From: a virus
IMG/VR virus record: IMGVR_UViG_3300031730_000059
Span: 1 to 53,415 of that record
Reading direction: 5' to 3' (one strand)
DNA length: 53,415 nucleotides
This document shows positions 33,001 to 40,012 of this stretch, piece by piece. Both the position numbers and the translations under genes were made by a program. A model generated the notes under the pieces. That model saw only the letters and a list, made by a program, of their open reading frames with translations. It did no database searches and was not told the DNA's origin. Each line of letters opens with the position of its first letter. The stretch's first letter is position 1.

Positions 33001-34033
33001 GGTCGATCAACTGGCTTCCGTGGTGAAGCGAGGCGTCGGCGTCGCCGGGCTCGGGTTCAACGTGATCTCGGCCGCGATGCAGCCGCTCGGCATCACGCAG
33101 TCGATCGTGCGGGTCGGCCCGAAGTGGATCGCACGTGGAGTGATGGACTACATCGGCGCCCCGATCGGCAAGACCCGCGAGGTAAACGAACAGAGCAGCT
33201 TCATGGCGAACCGCTCGCGCACGCGCTTCCGGGATCTGAACGAGCTGCGCAACCAGGTGCAGGGGCAGAGCACGGTGAACGAGTTCGTGGGCCGCTACGC
33301 CTACTGGCTGATGATGCGACTGCAGCAGGCGGTCGACGTGCCGACCTGGATCGGCGGCTACGAGAAGGCCATCGCCGAAGGCAACGACGAAGAGCGCGCG
33401 ATCGCACTGGCCGACCAGGCGGTGATCGATTCGCAAGGCGGTGGCCAGACCAAGGACCTCGCGGCGATCGAGCGCGGCACCTCGACGCAGAAGCTCTTCA
33501 CGGTGTTCTACAGCTTCATGAACACCGCGCTGAACATCGGCGTGGCCCAGGGCATGACGAACAAGGACGCGGCGAAGACCTCGGTCGACATGCTGCTGCT
33601 CTACGTTGTTCCTGCCGTGCTCGGCGCGCTGCTGAAGAACGCGATCATCCCCGGCGACTCGGGCGATGACGAAGACGAGGCGAAGCTCGCCCGCAAGCTC
33701 GCCGGCGAGCAACTGGGTTTTCTGTTCGGCCTCTTCGTTGGCGCCCGCGAGCTCGGTGATCTGGCCAAGACGATGGCCGGCGGCGACCGCGGCCGCGACT
33801 ACGGCGGCCCGGCAGGGCTGCGCATCTTCGGTGACACCGGCAAGTTCGCGCAGCAGGTCCGTCAGGGCGAGTTCGACGACGCCTTCCGCAAGACCGCGAT
33901 CAACCTGACCGGCGATCTGCTAGGCCTGCCGTCGGCGCAGATCAATCGCTCGATCACCGGCGCGCAGGCGCTGAGCGAAGGCAAGACCCAGAACCCGGCA
34001 GCCCTGCTGTTCGGCTACCAGGAGCCGCACTGA
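30032..34033 (+). CDS. Giant ejection/polyvalent protein with zincin-like metallopeptidase motif
   Basis: This 1333-residue protein is the largest gene product. A short N-terminal helical module (residues 1-60) leads to GTFDPSTNTIALLKGADLST and the zinc-protease motif HESGH (residues 100-104). YHEQFARGFEAYLFEG further on probably supplies the third ligand, as in polyvalent-protein metallopeptidase domains. Most of the rest is long helix. A hydrophobic stretch near residues 1190-1215 (LLLYVVPAVLGALLKN) could span a membrane. It is likely injected with DNA and may process phage or host proteins on entry. The start is GTG 30032 with GGGGGG upstream. It looks like the continuation of the protein encoded at 24236. 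Confidence 0.82.
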   Translation: MGSLTGCIKKAGAFLHPEDKAALIERVRELRASGLKSAAAQLQAVEERVNHVAGLLDGLEPKPAQPKPLAQRGPVVRGTFDPSTNTIALLKGADLSTFLHESGHFYLEVLADLASKPDAPQAIRADMDHLLAWFGISSTEAAAGRTPLESWHMLTLDEQRQYHEQFARGFEAYLFEGKAPNPELQGLFQRFRSWMLSVYRSLSKLDVDLTDEVRGVMDRLIATEDHIRAAEAARGMGLMFKDEAEAAKFGVEWANYQALGSEATADAIDSLNAAGVRDMKWLSNARSKRLKEMQKQAEALRSGIEWDARAEVMSQPVYQAWQYLTGKDETGESAGKLSTQALREQYGSGPDAVWRKLSAQRMTSDTVGENPEVVAELFGFTSADEMVQAIANATPPKEAISAVTDQRMLEQHGDLATPEGVQRATDAAIHNDVRARMVATELAALEKASNPREETGKLVRTKLKDGTTVTRKQTAATLPRAARQLASEIINRTKVRDILPGQFSSAEGRAARAAEKALKAGALAEAAAQKRAQLINGYANTAAHDAKAYVDKQLDYLHGFEKARKSIDPDYQDQIDSILERFDLRRGQSLKSIDQRKSLAQWVTAQEDLGIGVELPEKVRAEAFRQSYKDMTVEEFRGVVDSVRQIEHLGRLKARLLTAKTNRDFNETVSDLVASVTSHADGRKADTRSPTTAPGRWLQAVRNFGSAHIKAATWARIMDGGKDGGPMWEAFVRAANERGDQETSQRAAATLALTEIMKPVLKGLTKKTFFASVGRSFTRESVLTMALNTGNEGNLQRLLGGEGWTVDQLKPILDTLSAEDWQTVQKVWDYFETFRPEIAAKERRVSGVDPNWIEPTPVVTAHGTFRGGYYPIQYDPAASVHAEQHADAEAARQQLKGAYTAATTRRSFTKTRVEEVKGRPLLYTLSGLYGGVNDVIHDLAWHEWLIDTNRLLRSESLDSAMRNAYGPAAVRQFKTWAEAVATGDQPAQGAVDQLASVVKRGVGVAGLGFNVISAAMQPLGITQSIVRVGPKWIARGVMDYIGAPIGKTREVNEQSSFMANRSRTRFRDLNELRNQVQGQSTVNEFVGRYAYWLMMRLQQAVDVPTWIGGYEKAIAEGNDEERAIALADQAVIDSQGGGQTKDLAAIERGTSTQKLFTVFYSFMNTALNIGVAQGMTNKDAAKTSVDMLLLYVVPAVLGALLKNAIIPGDSGDDEDEAKLARKLAGEQLGFLFGLFVGARELGDLAKTMAGGDRGRDYGGPAGLRIFGDTGKFAQQVRQGEFDDAFRKTAINLTGDLLGLPSAQINRSITGAQALSEGKTQNPAALLFGYQEPH

Positions 34034-34128
34034 TGGCTCGCAGTTTCAAACGTCACGCCCGGCCCCAAAGGCGGTATCCCTCCTCGCTGTCGGCGGGGTC
34101 GGTGCGTGGCGACCCACAGGAGAAGTAG
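34033..34128 (+). CDS. Arg-rich mini-protein (tentative)
   Basis: This 31-codon frame starts with ATG sharing one base with the preceding stop, with GGAG eight bases upstream, and ends directly before the tailspike ATG. The product is strongly basic (SFKRHARPQRRYP). It may be real or merely a coupling device for the tailspike gene. Confidence 0.35.
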   Translation: MARSFKRHARPQRRYPSSLSAGSVRGDPQEK

Positions 34129-36186
34129 ATGGCATCCCCCACCACTGATCGCCGCCTCGGGCTGGCGGGCAACACGGCTTACAAAGCAGCTGCCACGGTT
34201 ATCGCGACGGCCAACATCACGCAGTCCGGCGAGCAGACGATCGACACCGTGGCGCTGCTTGCGAGCAACGCCGCCGGCGTGCCGGATCGGGTGCTGTGCG
34301 TGGGCCAGACCGACACGACGAAGAACGGCCTTTGGGATGTAAGCACCGCGGCCTGGACACGCTCCATCGACGCCAATGGGAACTACGACCTGGCGCAGGG
34401 AACGCAGGTGATCATGGCGAGAGGAACGCACGCGTTCCAGATCTGGGTGCTGACCACGGCGAACCCGATCACGGTCGGCACGACCGGGCTGTCGTTCAGC
34501 CAGTCACTGTCGGCGGGGTCGTTCGCGATACTGGCTGCTTCTGGCGGCGCGGCCCTTATCGGCACGGCTCAGCCCGCCACTGGCGCCGCAACGCTGACGC
34601 AAGCGCAGAAGAACCAGCAGGTTCTAAGCATCACCGATTTTTCAGGCGCCGATCCAACCGGCGTGGCCGACAGCGCGACAGCAATCAACTACGCCTTGGC
34701 AGCGGCCACCGTGCTCAAGATGCCTGTGCATGTGAACGGGCACTTTCTGCACAACTCGCAGATCATCGTGCCGGCGCGCGTGACCATGCTCGGCTCGGGT
34801 TGGACGAGCGACAAGGCGACGGCGAGCCGCTCGCTGTCGTGCTTCATCAAGAACTTTAACGGCGTCGGGTTCCTGTTCTCAGGGGATGACGCCTGCGCGG
34901 ACGGCGTCCAGTTCGACAGCGCGGCGGCGAAGACCGGCGACATCCTGCAAGTCACCGGGTCGCGTGTGCGGCTGATGAACGGCGCCAGCACGAACGGTGG
35001 TGGTGACGGTGTTCGCATCGGCAAGACCGAAGCAGGAGCGTCGTCAATCAATGCGAACTGCGGTGTCTTGCGCAACTGGCAGTGCCTGAATAACGGCGGG
35101 TGGGGATTGCAGTTCGACCACACCAACACCACCACCTCGGGCACGTTCCCGCTCGGCGCGCCTGACTGCAACGCATGGACGGTGGATCACGTCCTCTTGG
35201 GCGCTTCGACACAGCCCAACGTCTCGGGCGGCTTGAAGGTCGCCAACTCCATCGACAACGTTTTCCGCAACGTGGTGAGCCAGGACAACACCGGCCCATC
35301 GGCGAAGTTCACGACCTCGGCGCGCGGGCATGTGCTGGAAATCTACAGCGAGGGCAACGGCAGCGGGCCTACCTTCGACTCGGGCGCGACGAACAACACG
35401 CTGGTTGTGCTCAACACGTTGATCACCGGCAACGACCCGGTGGACAACGACGGCAGCAACATGGTCACCCGGGCGGTATCTGCGGTCGCCGGCCGGTTCT
35501 CCAGCTTCATGCGGGTATGCAACCCCACGGCGGCCGGGTTCGCCGACCTGTCGCTGCACGCCGACACCAACTTCATTGAGGCCGCGAAGCTGCGCGGCAG
35601 TCAGCCGAGCGGAACGCGTGGTCGGGCGACCATCCAGACCAAGGCCAATGGTGGGGCGCTTGCAGACCGAATTTACGTTGACGAAACGCAAATGGTTGTG
35701 ACCGGCCTCAGTACCGGAATCCTGCTCGGGAAGACTGCGTTCGACACGACCACGGCGGGCATCCAACTACTCGACGGCGCGCTCGGCCGGGTCAATATTG
35801 TCAACACCGGCACAGGCTCGCAGGTCGTCGAGGGCTTCTACAACGGCAACGGGCTGGTCGGCTCGATCACAACGAACGCATCAGCCACGACCTACGCGAC
35901 CAGTTCGGACTACCGGCTGAAGCAGGACGCAGAAGCGGCAGACGGTGCGGACGCTCTCGCTGCGGTCATGTCATGGCCGATCCGATCGTTCACATGGAAA
36001 TCCAGCGGGGTGCGCGATGTCGGCGTGATTGCGCACGAGTTGCAGGCCGTCAAACCCGCAGCAGTTACCGGCGAGAAGGACGGCGAGGAAAACCAGGGCG
36101 TGGACTACTCGAAGCTCGTTCCTGAGCTTGTGGCGGCGGTGCAGTACCTGGCAGGGCGCGTGCAGCAACTGGAGTCGCGCCCGTGA
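34129..36186 (+). CDS. Tailspike/tail fibre with beta-helix and S74 auto-cleaving chaperone
   Basis: This 685-residue protein begins with a head-binding part of about 150 residues. A pectate-lyase-like right-handed beta-helix follows (SITDFSGADPTGVADSATAI at about 166 onward, the usual entry motif of tailspikes). The C-terminal intramolecular chaperone has the S74 site SSDYRLK (about 592-598) and the typical DVGVIAHELQAV. The Ser/Lys pair cleaves the chaperone off after trimer folding. It is the likely receptor-recognition or glycan-degrading protein. The 15-base upstream region has ACAGGAGA as ribosome site. Confidence 0.9.
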   Translation: MASPTTDRRLGLAGNTAYKAAATVIATANITQSGEQTIDTVALLASNAAGVPDRVLCVGQTDTTKNGLWDVSTAAWTRSIDANGNYDLAQGTQVIMARGTHAFQIWVLTTANPITVGTTGLSFSQSLSAGSFAILAASGGAALIGTAQPATGAATLTQAQKNQQVLSITDFSGADPTGVADSATAINYALAAATVLKMPVHVNGHFLHNSQIIVPARVTMLGSGWTSDKATASRSLSCFIKNFNGVGFLFSGDDACADGVQFDSAAAKTGDILQVTGSRVRLMNGASTNGGGDGVRIGKTEAGASSINANCGVLRNWQCLNNGGWGLQFDHTNTTTSGTFPLGAPDCNAWTVDHVLLGASTQPNVSGGLKVANSIDNVFRNVVSQDNTGPSAKFTTSARGHVLEIYSEGNGSGPTFDSGATNNTLVVLNTLITGNDPVDNDGSNMVTRAVSAVAGRFSSFMRVCNPTAAGFADLSLHADTNFIEAAKLRGSQPSGTRGRATIQTKANGGALADRIYVDETQMVVTGLSTGILLGKTAFDTTTAGIQLLDGALGRVNIVNTGTGSQVVEGFYNGNGLVGSITTNASATTYATSSDYRLKQDAEAADGADALAAVMSWPIRSFTWKSSGVRDVGVIAHELQAVKPAAVTGEKDGEENQGVDYSKLVPELVAAVQYLAGRVQQLESRP

Positions 36187-36428
36187 ACGAAGAGCAGATC
36201 AAGCACCCCGTGCTGAAAGTCGCCAGCAGCATCGGCACTGCCGTGGGCGCGCCGCTCATGCCGCGCACATGGAGTGAAGCGGCGGCAATGCTGTCCGCGA
36301 TCCTGACCGCGCTGTTCATCATCGAATGGCTTTGGAAGCGCCTTGTCAAACCACTGGCGATCCGGCGCGGGTGGGTCAAGGGCAAGCCGCGTGACTTCAT
36401 GGACACGACGCGAACGGGGGATCTGTGA
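36183..36428 (+). CDS. Holin-like one-pass membrane protein
   Basis: This 81-residue protein has one hydrophobic helix (about residues 32-50, AAAMLSAILTALFIIEWLW) and a basic C-terminal half. The GTG start overlaps the tailspike stop, and its stop overlaps the next GTG. Its place before the endolysin and Rz genes supports a holin, antiholin or pinholin role. Confidence 0.68.
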   Translation: MNEEQIKHPVLKVASSIGTAVGAPLMPRTWSEAAAMLSAILTALFIIEWLWKRLVKPLAIRRGWVKGKPRDFMDTTRTGDL

Positions 36429-36694
36429 AGCACATCGGCAAATTGCAGGCGGCGGTGACTGTCCTTGTTCTGTGCGGCTTCTTCGGGGTGTTGTGGACGC
36501 TGATTCACACCTCGGTTGCCGAGGGCATGAAAGAGGTGCTGCTGGTGATGGTCGGCACGCTGGCCGCGAAGTTTGGTGACGTGGTGACCTTCGTTCTGAA
36601 GGCGCGCACGGATGAACTGCTGGCGAGCAGCACGCCCGTGGACATGAACGCGGCGGTGGTGACGCAGACCACTTCGGTGACGGAGGCGAAATGA
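36425..36694 (+). CDS. Holin-like two-pass membrane protein
   Basis: This 89-residue protein has two hydrophobic helices (about 8-28 and 38-58) with a short loop and a polar tail, the class II holin layout. It is the second small membrane protein before the endolysin, so the pair may act as holin and antiholin. Coupled to both neighbours by GTGA and ATGA overlaps. Confidence 0.72.
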   Translation: MKHIGKLQAAVTVLVLCGFFGVLWTLIHTSVAEGMKEVLLVMVGTLAAKFGDVVTFVLKARTDELLASSTPVDMNAAVVTQTTSVTEAK

Positions 36695-37083
36695 TCACTC
36701 TCGCCGATTACTGGATGGGCCGCGACCGAAGCAATGCGCTTGACCTGACGCCAGAGATCGAGAAAAACGCCGCGCTGACGATCAAGCTGGCGAATGTGCT
36801 GCTGGCTCGCTTCGGCGAAGGGCGGCATGTGAACAGCGGATGGAGGCCGCCGAGCATCAACGCGGCCACGCCAGGCGCAGCGCGCAAGTCGCTGCACATG
36901 ACGGGCCAGGCGATCGACTTGGAAGACGGGGACGGACTGCTCGACGACTGGTGCATGAGCGACTTCGGCCTGGCGCAACTCGCCGACATCGGCCTGTGGC
37001 TTGAGCACCCGAGCTCGACAAAGGGTTGGTGTCACTTGCAAGTGGTGCCGCCACGGTCGGGCAAGCGAGTGTTCTATCCATGA
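36691..37083 (+). CDS. Endolysin, M15-type peptidase
   Basis: This 130-residue peptidoglycan peptidase of the M15/VanY class has zinc ligands H69 and D76 in SLHMTGQAIDL and H115 in WCHLQ. The SGWRPPSINAAT segment precedes the active site, as usual. There is no signal peptide, so it needs a holin for export. GGAGG precedes the ATG. It cuts the peptide cross-links of the host wall at the end of infection. Confidence 0.88.
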   Translation: MITLADYWMGRDRSNALDLTPEIEKNAALTIKLANVLLARFGEGRHVNSGWRPPSINAATPGAARKSLHMTGQAIDLEDGDGLLDDWCMSDFGLAQLADIGLWLEHPSSTKGWCHLQVVPPRSGKRVFYP

Positions 37084-37511
37084 TCGCCCTGCTGAATCCG
37101 ACAGTGTGGCTCGTGGCGCTGGCCCTGATGGTTAGCAGCTACGGCGCCGGCCGCTGGCAGCAGTACCAGAGCGACCACAAAGCCCAAGTGGCCGAAGTGC
37201 TGAAAGTCTCCGAAGCTGCCCGCGAGAGAGAGAAGGCGTGGCAGTCCGATGCTCAATCAATCGAAGAGGTGCATGCAGATGAACTACGCCGCGTTGCTGC
37301 TCAGCATGTTCGTGATCTTGCCGGGGTGCGCAGTCGTGCCGCCCGCCTGCCCGAGTCTGCCCAACAAGCCTGCGCTGGGGCCAGTCCCGCCGCCCTTAGC
37401 GCCCCGGATGCAACTGTACTTGTCGGGTACGCCGCAGAGTTCGACCAGCTTCGAGCTGACTACGGCGCCTGCAAATCGTGGATTGAAACCGTAACCAAGG
37501 AAAAACCATGA
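37080..37511 (+). CDS. Rz: Rz-like inner membrane spanin
   Basis: This 143-residue protein has one N-terminal membrane helix (residues 2-22) followed by a charged, coiled-coil periplasmic domain, the layout of i-spanins. It overlaps the endolysin stop by ATGA and contains the Rz1 frame inside its second half. With Rz1 it would fuse the inner and outer membranes at lysis. Confidence 0.85.
   Translation: MIALLNPTVWLVALALMVSSYGAGRWQQYQSDHKAQVAEVLKVSEAAREREKAWQSDAQSIEEVHADELRRVAAQHVRDLAGVRSRAARLPESAQQACAGASPAALSAPDATVLVGYAAEFDQLRADYGACKSWIETVTKEKP
37273..37494 (+). CDS. Rz1: Rz1-like outer membrane spanin lipoprotein, nested in Rz
   Basis: This frame lies +1 relative to Rz and encodes a short lipoprotein with lipobox LPGC and a proline-rich mature part (VVPPACPSLPNKPALGPVPP), the hallmark of o-spanins. 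ATG 37273 and ATG 37279 are both possible; a GAAGAGG site suits the latter. It lies entirely within the Rz gene. Confidence 0.85.
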   Translation: MQMNYAALLLSMFVILPGCAVVPPACPSLPNKPALGPVPPPLAPRMQLYLSGTPQSSTSFELTTAPANRGLKP

Positions 37512-38182
37512 GACTCGCCCGCGCAATGGCCTTCGCTGCCATCCTGTTCCTCATTGCTGCCTTCCACCAGGCGCACGCGGCTCCGGTGTGTCTTGCAGGC
37601 TATGGCGGAACCCCTGCCGCATTCATGCCCAGATGGGAAAGGGGCAACGAAGGCCACCATGTATTTTGGTGGTGCAAGAAGCCTGATGGAGTTGTTACGA
37701 ACGGCGGCTTCTCCTGCCGGCATGGCACCTGTGATTTCAGCCTTTTCTCCACAACCATGCAGACGATCACGGCATCCGCATCGAAGGAAGCCGCAGCTTC
37801 AGCAGCATGGGCGGCGAACATCAAGAAACAGTGCGACAACCCGGCAGACCTTGCGGCAGATGCGGCGTTTAAGGCGCTCTGCGTCGAGAGAGATGCAATC
37901 CTGGCCGCGAATGCTTCTGTGTGGCTTGCTGGGCTTGTTCAGCCTGTTCCTGCGCCTCCTGCTCCGACCTACACCCACGCGGTGAAGGTGAACAGCACCA
38001 GCACCACCCGACCGGCCTACGCGCTCACGAATGGCGTCCGTGGCACAAAGGAAGTCGCCCGGGCAACAGTCGGCCAGCCCTGCAAAGACGCAACCGGGAC
38101 CACTGACCAGTGGCTGATGTTCGGCCCGATCTTCACCGCAAACGTGGTGGCACTGTGCGCAAGAATTCCCACAACCCCGTGA
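37508..38182 (+). CDS. Secreted protein of unknown function after the lysis genes
   Basis: This 224-residue protein has a Sec signal peptide with likely cleavage after AHA near residue 24. The mature protein has six or more cysteines (for example WWCKK, SCRHGTCDF and QPCKD), so disulfides in the periplasm are likely, plus a Pro/Ala linker. AAGGA precedes the ATG, which overlaps the Rz stop. Position after the lysis genes suggests a lysogenic-conversion (moron-type) or envelope role. No family is recognised. Confidence 0.7.
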   Translation: MRLARAMAFAAILFLIAAFHQAHAAPVCLAGYGGTPAAFMPRWERGNEGHHVFWWCKKPDGVVTNGGFSCRHGTCDFSLFSTTMQTITASASKEAAASAAWAANIKKQCDNPADLAADAAFKALCVERDAILAANASVWLAGLVQPVPAPPAPTYTHAVKVNSTSTTRPAYALTNGVRGTKEVARATVGQPCKDATGTTDQWLMFGPIFTANVVALCARIPTTP

Positions 38183-38328
38183 ACTACGGAACTGCCTACG
38201 GGCAGCAGGGAAAGAAGGCGCAGACCGTACAAACGCCAGACCAGAAGGCGCGCGAGGACGCGCAAGTCAAGCTGCTGGAGGAGGCGCTGACCACCCAAGC
38301 CGGGCGAACTGCTCCGCACGCTCAATAG
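38179..38328 (+). CDS. Small hypothetical protein ending the late operon
   Basis: This 49-residue hydrophilic protein (GQQGKKAQTVQTPDQKAR) starts at a GTG overlapping the previous stop. Its last 62 bases overlap a convergent gene on the other strand. It is the last rightward gene before the integration module. Confidence 0.5.
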   Translation: MNYGTAYGQQGKKAQTVQTPDQKAREDAQVKLLEEALTTQAGRTAPHAQ

Positions 38329-38518
38329 GCGAATGGTCGTCAGCCAGGAAGGCAACCGCCTCCGCAAGCGTTGCGAACACCATGAGCGGGCCGCACTCGT
38401 CGTTGTCTTCGATTCGCGCTTCCGCGTCCTCAAGGTCTTCTTGCGTCTCGATCTTGTATAGATCGAGCAAACAGCATTCCGCTTGGTAGTAGCCGATCTG
38501 TGGTTTTGGGTACTGCAT
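38267..38518 (-). CDS. Acidic hypothetical protein next to attP
   Basis: This 83-residue acidic protein (EDLEDAEARIEDNDECGP) begins at an ATG with CAGGAG upstream. It is convergent with the late operon and overlaps its last gene. It lies downstream of the integrase in the same direction, beyond the attachment site, so it would be separated from the integrase after integration. Function is unknown; a DNA-mimic character is conceivable from the charge. Confidence 0.6.
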   Translation of the reverse strand: MQYPKPQIGYYQAECCLLDLYKIETQEDLEDAEARIEDNDECGPLMVFATLAEAVAFLADDHSPIERAEQFARLGWSAPPPAA

Positions 38519-38658
38519 TCCTGCTCCTGTAGTGCGTCGGGAGACGCGGTGACTGTGCGGGGGAATTTGGCACAAACAGCGCGCTAGGTGCCCGCAGCGC
38601 CACCCAAGCGCACATTCTCCACCTATGACAGCACCCTGCGCCAAGTGCGCGCATCGGG
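38519..38658. other. Non-coding spacer between the acidic gene and attP
   Basis: These 140 bases hold no gene I can support. No tRNA 5' half is present, and no clear terminator stem is visible. It probably includes arm-type integrase sites, which cannot be identified by eye. Confidence 0.4.
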
Positions 38659-38714
38659 CTCGAAATCAGGCGAACCGCAAGGTTCCGAGGGTTCGAATCC
38701 CTCCCTCTCCTCCA
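38659..38714 (+). other. attP core: 3' part of a class II (serine-like) tRNA gene
   Basis: The segment reads as tRNA from the anticodon loop CTCGAAA (38659-38665) to CCA (38712-38714). A long variable arm GAACC-GCAA-GGTTC is at 38672-38685, and the T stem-loop GAGGG-TTCGAAT-CCCTC at 38687-38703. The acceptor strand CCTCTCC is followed by the discriminator T. The loop gives anticodon CGA (serine). The 5' half is absent, so this is not a gene but the sequence that restores the host tRNA after integration. It lies six bases from the integrase stop. A T discriminator is unusual for serine tRNA. Confidence 0.85.
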
Positions 38715-38719
38715 GTGAA

Positions 38720-39733
38720 CTAGGCCGCCTTCGGGCGGTCTTTCTCTTTGGCGGTGTGCGGGGATTTTCGCCTTCCAATCGTGCCAACAGCGTCCGCCAG
38801 CGTGTCGGAAGTCAGGTGGCTGTAGCGCTTGGTCGAGCGCGCGTCCTTGTGCCCAAGCACCGCCCCGACCGTGAACAGCCCGACCCCGGCGTTCACCATT
38901 TCGCTGGCCGCGCTGTGCCTCAAGTCGTGAATGCGGACGTGCCCCAGCCCAACGGCCCGCCGCGCGCGCGCATAGCCCGCCTGGAGCGTTCGTTTGCCTG
39001 CGGCGAGGGGAAGGTAGCGCAGGCAGGTTGCGATGCGCGGATGGGCCGGGATGCTCCGACGATCCCCGTTCTTGGTGTCGGACAGGTGCAGCGCCCCGCC
39101 TGACACCTCGACGCGCATCAGCTCCCCGAGCCGCATGCCGGTGTAGAACGCTGTGCGGATCAAGGCCCGCACATCCGGCCGGTCTGCCGCCCGGGCAAGC
39201 TGGAGCATCTGTTTGCGGCTGGCGTAGACGTGGCGCTCGTTCCTCACCTCGGGCAGTTGCATGCGCCCGGTCGGGTCGGATTGGCACATGGCGTGCTTCT
39301 TCCATCCCCAGCGACATGCGGCCTTGAGCAAGGCCAAGCGGTTTTTGATGGTGGCGGGCTTGAGGATCACGCCGGCCCGCACACCCTCCCGGGTGTCGCT
39401 GATGAGCTTGGCGACCTGTGGCAGCGCGGAGAAGGGCTTGCCGCTGTACGCCCACGCGATCTGCCCCAGGTTCTCCCGGGCGCTCACGAAGCTCTTGAGG
39501 TGCGACTTGTCGCGGAGGTAGTGCAGCACGGCGTCATCGATCAGCGGGTCGGCTGGCTGGATACCAGTTCCAACAGCGTAGAGGCGCCCGCTCTCTTTGC
39601 GGTCGAAGGCGTCGGCCTGGGCTTGAGTCCAGCCTTGCGGAAGTAGGCGGCTAGTTCGCTGCCTGCGGCCTTCAATGACACGGTCGAACTCGAAGCGCCA
39701 GCGCTTGTTTCTGGTGTCCCAGCGGATCGACAT
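38720..39733 (-). CDS. int: Tyrosine integrase
   Basis: This 337-residue site-specific recombinase has catalytic residues R201 (TGMRLGEL), K221 (DTKNGD), H269 and R272 (IHDLRHS), H295 (GHKDARS) and the nucleophile Y304 (KRYSHL). The N-terminal part has an arm-binding start (RWDTRNKRWRFEF) and a core-binding domain at about 65-160. Its 3' end abuts the tRNA-like attP. The first 193 bases of the gene overlap the upstream HTH gene in another frame, and no ribosome site is seen, so its translation may depend on that gene. Confidence 0.95.
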   Translation of the reverse strand: MSIRWDTRNKRWRFEFDRVIEGRRQRTSRLLPQGWTQAQADAFDRKESGRLYAVGTGIQPADPLIDDAVLHYLRDKSHLKSFVSARENLGQIAWAYSGKPFSALPQVAKLISDTREGVRAGVILKPATIKNRLALLKAACRWGWKKHAMCQSDPTGRMQLPEVRNERHVYASRKQMLQLARAADRPDVRALIRTAFYTGMRLGELMRVEVSGGALHLSDTKNGDRRSIPAHPRIATCLRYLPLAAGKRTLQAGYARARRAVGLGHVRIHDLRHSAASEMVNAGVGLFTVGAVLGHKDARSTKRYSHLTSDTLADAVGTIGRRKSPHTAKEKDRPKAA

Positions 39734-39882
39734 GATGCAAGGTAGGCGGCTACGTCAGAAGGGTCGAAGCGTACCGCATCGCCAAAACGCAGCGACGGCA
39801 ACTCACCCCGGGAGGCGAGCGCGTAGACGTGGCGCTTGCTGATCCCGAGTTGAACTGCGACGGCGTTGGCGGTAAGCATCAT
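39541..39882 (-). CDS. Excisionase/AlpA-like helix-turn-helix protein overlapping int
   Basis: This 113-residue protein has an N-terminal MerR/excisionase-type HTH: LTANAVAVQLGISKRHVYAL followed by ASRGELPSLRFGDAVRFDPS (residues about 3-45). Such proteins bend DNA for excision or regulate integrase. The final 60 or so residues are Ser/Ala/Pro rich and come from reading the start of int in another frame. It starts at ATG 39882, sharing one base with the stop of the upstream mini-gene. The 193-base overlap with int is unusually long. Confidence 0.75.
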   Translation of the reverse strand: MMLTANAVAVQLGISKRHVYALASRGELPSLRFGDAVRFDPSDVAAYLASCRSAGTPETSAGASSSTVSLKAAGSELAAYFRKAGLKPRPTPSTAKRAGASTLLELVSSQPTR

Positions 39883-39971
39883 CAATCTTCTGCGTGGGTC
39901 TGAAACACTGTCCTGTTGCACTCCACGGACCCCCTGCTAGACATGAGAGCCCGCAGGAGAGCCTTGTTCAT
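39882..39971 (-). CDS. Mini-protein between transporter and HTH gene
   Basis: This 29-residue product (MNKALLRALMSSRGSVECNR and nine more) is linked by an ATGA overlap to the transporter stop and by TGATG to the HTH start. The double coupling suggests it is translated. Its function is unknown; it may serve as a coupling leader. Confidence 0.45.
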   Translation of the reverse strand: MNKALLRALMSSRGSVECNRTVFQTHAED

Positions 39972-40012
39972 CTGGCCTGAGCGCTTCGGCTTGTCCACTG
40001 GCGCGGTTGGTG
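39963..40012. repeat. Approximate 50-bp repeat, copy A (transporter 3' end)
   Basis: About 80 percent identical to 44424-44473. The shared core is ATCTGGCCTGA, then GTCCACTGGCGCGG (plus strand). In this copy it covers the last codons of the VUT gene and the start of the following mini-gene. Confidence 0.6.

Noticed and set aside
30335-33712. 1125-codon open frame on the minus strand
   Set aside because: It lies wholly inside the giant ejection protein gene. It is Arg/Leu/Val/His rich in the way expected from the antisense of a GC-rich gene, and has no recognisable motif.
38641-38714. A complete tRNA gene
   Set aside because: Only the anticodon loop and 3' half are readable. The bases before the anticodon loop do not pair with the 3' anticodon strand, and no 5' acceptor GGAGAGG is found upstream.
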